Assembly (NCBI GenBank): GCA_938033875.1
Contig: CALHKG010000010.1
Location: forward strand, 1 to 6,273
Source: an uncultured Candidatus Saccharibacteria bacterium
GTDB lineage: Bacteria; Patescibacteriota; Saccharimonadia; Saccharimonadales; Saccharimonadaceae
DNA length: 6,273 nucleotides
Direction of reading: 5' to 3'
The position numbers and the translations under genes were made by a program. The notes under the pieces are model-generated. The model saw nothing but the letters and a program-made list of their open reading frames with translations. It did not search any database and was not told where the DNA came from. Positions 5,775 through 6,273 of the stretch are shown here, piece after piece. Position 1 is the first letter of the stretch. Every line of letters begins with the position of its first letter.

Positions 5775-6273
5775 GCTCTGAGCCGGGGGATTTTTAGACT
5801 CGTTGTCGCTCTGAGCTGACGCCGCAGGCGGATAGCTAGCTGAAGGCTGCTGCATAGGCGGCTGCGCGTATGTTGGTGGATATTGACCAGGTTGCTGCGG
5901 ATAGTAGTTTTGTTGCGGATATTGTTGTTGCGACAGAACTGGTTGTTGGTATGGCTGTTGAGGATACTGAGACTGTTGTGGGTACTGTCCAGTGGCAGGA
6001 TATGGATAAGCGTTCATCTTACGGCGATTACTGACAGAAACGGCAATTGCGATAATTGACACTGTTAAGAATAATGCTCCCGTTGAAAGAATCACCACAA
6101 CCACGATTATAACTGTAGCGTTATTTTCTGATTCGCTCGTTCCAGCTTCTGCGCTAGATGCCTCGCCTTCCGTAGAATCATCTGGAGTATTGGATGAAAC
6201 TTCGATCATCTTCGCCACTAAATAATTGTCGGGATATTTTTTATCCAATTGCTCAAATTTAGCTTTTGCCTGA
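5772..6273 (-). CDS. Single-pass membrane protein with Pro/Gln/Tyr-rich tail (5' end outside window)
   Basis: The frame stays open to the window edge. A TTG at 6248 could serve as a start, but the codons before it read QAKAKFEQ with no ribosome-binding site, so I take the gene as partial. Counting from that TTG: residues 1-20 read LDKKYPDNYLVAKMIEV, resembling the end of a TPR-like helical repeat. Residues 21-43 are an acidic Ser/Glu/Thr linker. A strongly hydrophobic segment spans about 45-73, followed by the basic NRRKMNAY. The last 75 residues are low complexity, with at least four YPQQ repeats and many PP and QQ pairs. Positive charge after the membrane segment predicts the Gln/Pro tail in the cytoplasm and the acidic part outside. 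Family not recognised. Such tails are often disordered and may bind partners or form condensates; that is inference. It ends with TAG 104 bases before fusA. Confidence 0.8.
   Translation of the reverse strand, partial: QAKAKFEQLDKKYPDNYLVAKMIEVSSNTPDDSTEGEASSAEAGTSESENNATVIIVVVVILSTGALFLTVSIIAIAVSVSNRRKMNAYPYPATGQYPQQSQYPQQPYQQPVLSQQQYPQQNYYPQQPGQYPPTYAQPPMQQPSASYPPAASAQSDNESKNPPAQS

Noticed and set aside
5772..6248. TTG at 6248 as the start of the Pro/Gln-rich protein
   Set aside because: The frame continues upstream to the window edge with coding-like residues and no ribosome-binding site precedes the TTG.

Overview
The 3' two thirds of the window (about 1,630-6,273) looks like chromosome from a small-genome bacterium. 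Candidatus Saccharibacteria (TM7, Patescibacteria) is my best guess. It rests on the character of the EF-G protein and the compact layout with a leaderless-looking gene; no 16S or ribosomal marker is present, so it is an inference. TGA ends several genes here, so the standard stop code applies.

Layout. Positions 1-1,625 hold an accessory-looking block read on the + strand: a possible 3' end of an upstream gene (2-58), an unrecognised 215-aa protein (74-721), a terminator, a near-consensus promoter with a foldable leader, a 164-aa protein with two membrane segments and a cytoplasmic coiled coil (1003-1497), and a very stable hairpin (1558-1611). Its codon choice (AGG arginine, CTN leucine, perfect Shine-Dalgarno) differs from that of the genes after it, which suggests transferred DNA or an assembly join near 1,500-1,630.

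Positions 1649-3513 form a two-gene + strand operon: a ThrE-type threonine/serine exporter, probably translated from a leaderless GTG, and a small HD-domain hydrolase that overlaps it by ATGA. A bidirectional terminator (about 3533-3564) separates it from the convergent fusA.

Positions 5667-3577 (minus strand) encode elongation factor G, complete at 696 aa, with its own promoter and outside any str operon visible here. Its guanine-recognition motifs are unusual (NKIN in place of NKxD, GGD in place of GSA). Upstream on the same strand is the 3' part of a single-pass membrane protein with a Pro/Gln/Tyr-rich tail, whose start lies beyond the window.

The points most worth following are the EF-G G4/G5 changes, the 74-1497 accessory block with its switch-like leader, and the leaderless thrE start. 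I found no CRISPR array, insertion sequence, transposase, integrase, rRNA or credible tRNA.
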